Assembly (NCBI GenBank): GCA_001871075.1
Contig: MNUP01000045.1
Coordinates: forward strand, 1-14,532
Length of the DNA stretch: 14,532 nt
Source of the DNA: Candidatus Desantisbacteria bacterium CG1_02_49_89
GTDB taxonomy: Bacteria > Desantisbacteria > UBA1551
Direction of reading: 5' to 3'
Part shown: piece after piece, positions 12,432-14,532 of the stretch
Layout of the letters: every line of letters begins with the position of its first letter
Position numbering within the stretch: the stretch's first letter is position 1
Program-made: the position numbers and the translations under genes
The notes under the pieces: generated by a model
Databases searched by the model: none
The model's input: the letters and a program-made list of their open reading frames with translations, nothing else
Told to the model about the DNA's origin: nothing

Positions 12432-14315
12432 TTGAAACGGGACCCGAAGACTGTTAATATTAAAAAATTCATTTTTCTTATTTCAATACTTTTTGTTTTC
12501 TGCGTTCCGCCGAATTCTGCGCAGGCGAAGGGAAACCTTGTCAGGACAGAGCATTTTTCCCCCCTGAGTTTCTGCCCGCACAGGGGTGAAACAACGGCGC
12601 TGGATTACCATATACTCAGGAATTCAGCCGTCGCGATAAAGATATCCAGCCTTTCAGGTCGAAGGGTCTTTGAATACAGGCAGGGATTCATCTTCGCCGG
12701 AAAATACAGCTTCGTGTGGGACGGGACCGACTCTTTTGAAAGGACGGTTGAGCCGGGTTTTTACAAATGCGAGATAGCGGCTGTTTCATCCTCAGGCGAT
12801 ACCGCGTCTGATTACGCCGACGCGATAGTGCGCGTTATCATCCCCGGAGAATCCCTTGCCCCCAGGATAAGAGAAAAATTCAAAAACTGGTCGGTGAAGG
12901 TCAGAGGGTTTGTCAGGTACGTGACGGAAGCTGAAACAGGCCTTTCATTTGATCTCAACCACAGGGAGGTCCAGCTGGACCTTAAGGGAAGGCGCGGGGA
13001 TGACTGGAGATACGGCGTAAGGTTCTTCCCGTTCTATTCAAGCGGGCAGCCGGACTGGAGCGAATTCGTTGAAGCAAGCGCGGGATATTACGGAAGCAGG
13101 TTCAGCGTTGAGGCGGGTTACAGGAACCTTGTGGACGGCTACGCGGATCCCCTGCTGCTTTTCGCTTCCCCGGCGCTTGACAGGAGCAGGTTAAGCGTTC
13201 TTTCAAAAATAAACGCCGCCGAGTTCCTGGACCTTGACTGCGGGCTGCATTACATAACCGGTTCAAACGAACTTGGGCTGAACGCGAGGGGAAATTTCAC
13301 GGTGAAGGATCTCAGGGCGGCCTGTTTCACGCTGAACTCCTTTACCGAGTCGCGCGCGAATAACGTTCTGGCGGCAGAATGCGCGGTCCCGCTCGCGGGA
13401 CCTACGGTCATATCCGCGGAAGCAGGCGTAAGCAGGACAGAGGCCAGGCCGGACTCGTCTTCAGCTGCCGTCGATTCGTTCGGTCTAGCGTTCCGGGCAG
13501 AGCTAAGGCACGATTTTAAGGCAGCGTCAGGGAACTTCGGCACCGCGAGCGTGCTTGTTGCCGGAGAGTACGTTGAGAAGGATTTCGCCTGCGACCTCGC
13601 GGCGCTCCCAAACGGCAGCGATAACTACGGCGCGGACATTATCCTGGGCTACACCAACAACCCCGGCCTGCCGTGGCTTGAAGACGCGAGAATTGAGGTG
13701 AGAAAGGCATATTTCAGGAACATGGCGAACAACCTGCAAAGGCAGAGGTTCAGGCCCACGGTGTCCGTGGATCTCGGCAGGCAGTTAAGGGTTCAGGTGC
13801 AATACGATTACCTTGGCGTCGAGGACATAACATCGGGGCACGACATACCCGTGTCCCGCTCAAGGAATTTCTTCAGCGAAGCCCGGTACGCCCCGGAGCA
13901 GGGCGGGTGGGATATATACTGCAGCTACGCGACCACGCTTAATACGGTAAGCCTGTACAGCGAATATACCGTGACCAGGGCGGTGTGCGGTTACCGTTTC
14001 ACAGTTCCTTTTTACGCGTACCTTGGTTACGACAAGGTGGCAAATTTTACCACTCCTGATCCCGTTACCTGGCGTAACTACAGCCTGATAACAGCCGGGT
14101 TCAGGTGGGATATTTCAGGCAAGTCGAAAACGCGGGCCGGGCTGCAGGCAGGCCTTGTCATTGACAACCTCGCAGCAGGAGCCGCGAGGATGGTTTATTA
14201 CGGCGAATTCTCGCACTGCGTGTTCAGGGGGTTAAGCCTGGGCCTGACCTACGGCACGCCCTCGGGAGCGGATGCAATTCAGAGGATATACGTCCAGGCG
14301 AAGTATGAGTTTTAA
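12432..14315 (+). CDS. Secreted protein: FlgD-like Ig domain followed by predicted outer-membrane beta-barrel
   Basis: A 627-residue exported protein. The signal peptide covers about 10-32 (KKFIFLISILFVFCVPPNSAQA). Residues about 40-137 match a FlgD-type Ig fold: DYHILRNSAVAIKISSLSGR (58-77), AGKYSFVWDGTD (89-100) and VEPGFYKCEI (106-115). From about residue 150 to the end the sequence alternates polar and hydrophobic residues with many aromatic strand ends (VQLDLKGRRGDDWRYGVRFFP, VSVDLGRQLRVQVQYDYLGV) and finishes IQRIYVQAKYEF, with the C-terminal Phe expected for insertion by the BAM machinery. This suggests a large barrel with an Ig domain on its N-terminus. It may be a porin or surface protein; function is unknown. 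The start is TTG 12432; a weak AGAGG lies upstream. No later ATG precedes the signal peptide, which supports TTG. Confidence 0.75.
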   Translation: MKRDPKTVNIKKFIFLISILFVFCVPPNSAQAKGNLVRTEHFSPLSFCPHRGETTALDYHILRNSAVAIKISSLSGRRVFEYRQGFIFAGKYSFVWDGTDSFERTVEPGFYKCEIAAVSSSGDTASDYADAIVRVIIPGESLAPRIREKFKNWSVKVRGFVRYVTEAETGLSFDLNHREVQLDLKGRRGDDWRYGVRFFPFYSSGQPDWSEFVEASAGYYGSRFSVEAGYRNLVDGYADPLLLFASPALDRSRLSVLSKINAAEFLDLDCGLHYITGSNELGLNARGNFTVKDLRAACFTLNSFTESRANNVLAAECAVPLAGPTVISAEAGVSRTEARPDSSSAAVDSFGLAFRAELRHDFKAASGNFGTASVLVAGEYVEKDFACDLAALPNGSDNYGADIILGYTNNPGLPWLEDARIEVRKAYFRNMANNLQRQRFRPTVSVDLGRQLRVQVQYDYLGVEDITSGHDIPVSRSRNFFSEARYAPEQGGWDIYCSYATTLNTVSLYSEYTVTRAVCGYRFTVPFYAYLGYDKVANFTTPDPVTWRNYSLITAGFRWDISGKSKTRAGLQAGLVIDNLAAGAARMVYYGEFSHCVFRGLSLGLTYGTPSGADAIQRIYVQAKYEF

Positions 14316-14321
14316 CGAAGA

Positions 14322-14362
14322 ATGATTACAGTGATTATTAACTGATGATTACAGTGATTATT
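14322..14362 (+). repeat. 23-bp tandem duplication
   Basis: An 18-base sequence ATGATTACAGTGATTATT occurs at 14322-14339 and exactly again at 14345-14362, a period of 23 bp. It starts seven bases after the barrel-protein stop. Each copy contains shorter TGATTA words. Confidence 0.82.
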
Positions 14363-14400
14363 TTAATACATACAGTTAAAGATTGAAAGATAGACAGTTA

Positions 14401-14430
14401 AATTCGTGGAAATTCGTGTTAATCCGTGGT
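14401..14430 (+). repeat. Decamer array, AATTCGTGGA type, copy 3
   Basis: Three 10-bp units: AATTCGTGGA, AATTCGTGTT, AATCCGTGGT. It precedes a copy of the 46-bp module, in the same order as at 271-383. Confidence 0.8.
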
Positions 14431-14447
14431 TGCAAAGACAGTCATTT

Positions 14448-14493
14448 GTAAAAGCCAAAGATTTCTCCGTGTCTCCGTGCCTCCGTGGTGATT
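14448..14493 (+). repeat. 46-bp module with 8-bp CTCCGTGC units, copy 2
   Basis: Same length and layout as 338-383, with about six substitutions: GTAAAAGCCAAA, three octamers, and GGTGATT at the end. No start codon follows directly. The final bases 14521-14532 (GCGTTTAGTCCC) look like the start of another hairpin unit like that at 10106-10133, cut by the window edge. No gene is seen in 14316-14532. Confidence 0.75.
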
Positions 14494-14532
14494 TTTTCGT
14501 GCTTTCGTGCGACAGCCCCTGCGTTTAGTCCC

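Overview
This 14.5-kb window carries eleven protein genes, all on the + strand. The first is a partial 3' end. The organism looks like a diderm (Gram-negative-type) bacterium: there is a secreted MltD-like lytic transglycosylase and an outer-membrane-barrel-like protein ending in phenylalanine. The mix of a DUF4416 protein, RtcA, c-di-GMP proteins and a very repeat-rich intergenic landscape suggests an uncultured candidate phylum (Omnitrophota, Firestonebacteria, Goldbacteria or a relative). That placement is inference at low certainty; nothing here fixes the taxonomy.

Layout. 1-197: C-terminus of RNA 3'-terminal phosphate cyclase. 384-2494: lytic transglycosylase with LysM, overlapping by 4 bp a SAM-dependent methyltransferase (a translationally coupled pair). 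2612-3706: diguanylate cyclase (GGDEF) fused to a glycogen-binding CBM48/AMPK-beta-like domain. 3806-4501: short QueG-like iron-sulfur protein. 4640-5218: DUF4416 protein interrupted in frame by a palindromic repeat element. 5348-7804: membrane sensor with two GAF domains and an HD-GYP c-di-GMP phosphodiesterase domain. 8112-9002: CPBP-type membrane protease. 9173-10096: EamA/DMT transporter. 10196-11272: five-Asp-box sialidase-like protein. 11483-12361: nucleoside hydrolase. 12432-14315: secreted FlgD-like-Ig plus beta-barrel protein. A c-di-GMP maker and breaker lie close together. The sialidase-like and nucleoside-hydrolase genes, next to a transporter, suggest sugar or nucleoside salvage, but the specific pathway is not visible.

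The most striking content lies between the genes. Almost every gap is filled with short arrays of degenerate tandem words, mostly 7 bp long, sometimes 8, 9 or 10 bp, and typically about 24-35 bp per array. In four consecutive gaps (2504-5318) the same word appears as an array at one end and as its reverse complement at the other, so each gap could fold into a long imperfect hairpin. The word differs in each gap. Other gaps hold a 94-bp element with 10-bp terminal inverted repeats, double-hairpin elements, and direct-repeat clusters that contribute stop codons, alternative starts and possibly a ribosome-binding sequence. One double-hairpin element sits inside the DUF4416 reading frame. No RNA genes, CRISPR arrays, insertion-sequence transposases or convincing promoters or terminators were recognised.
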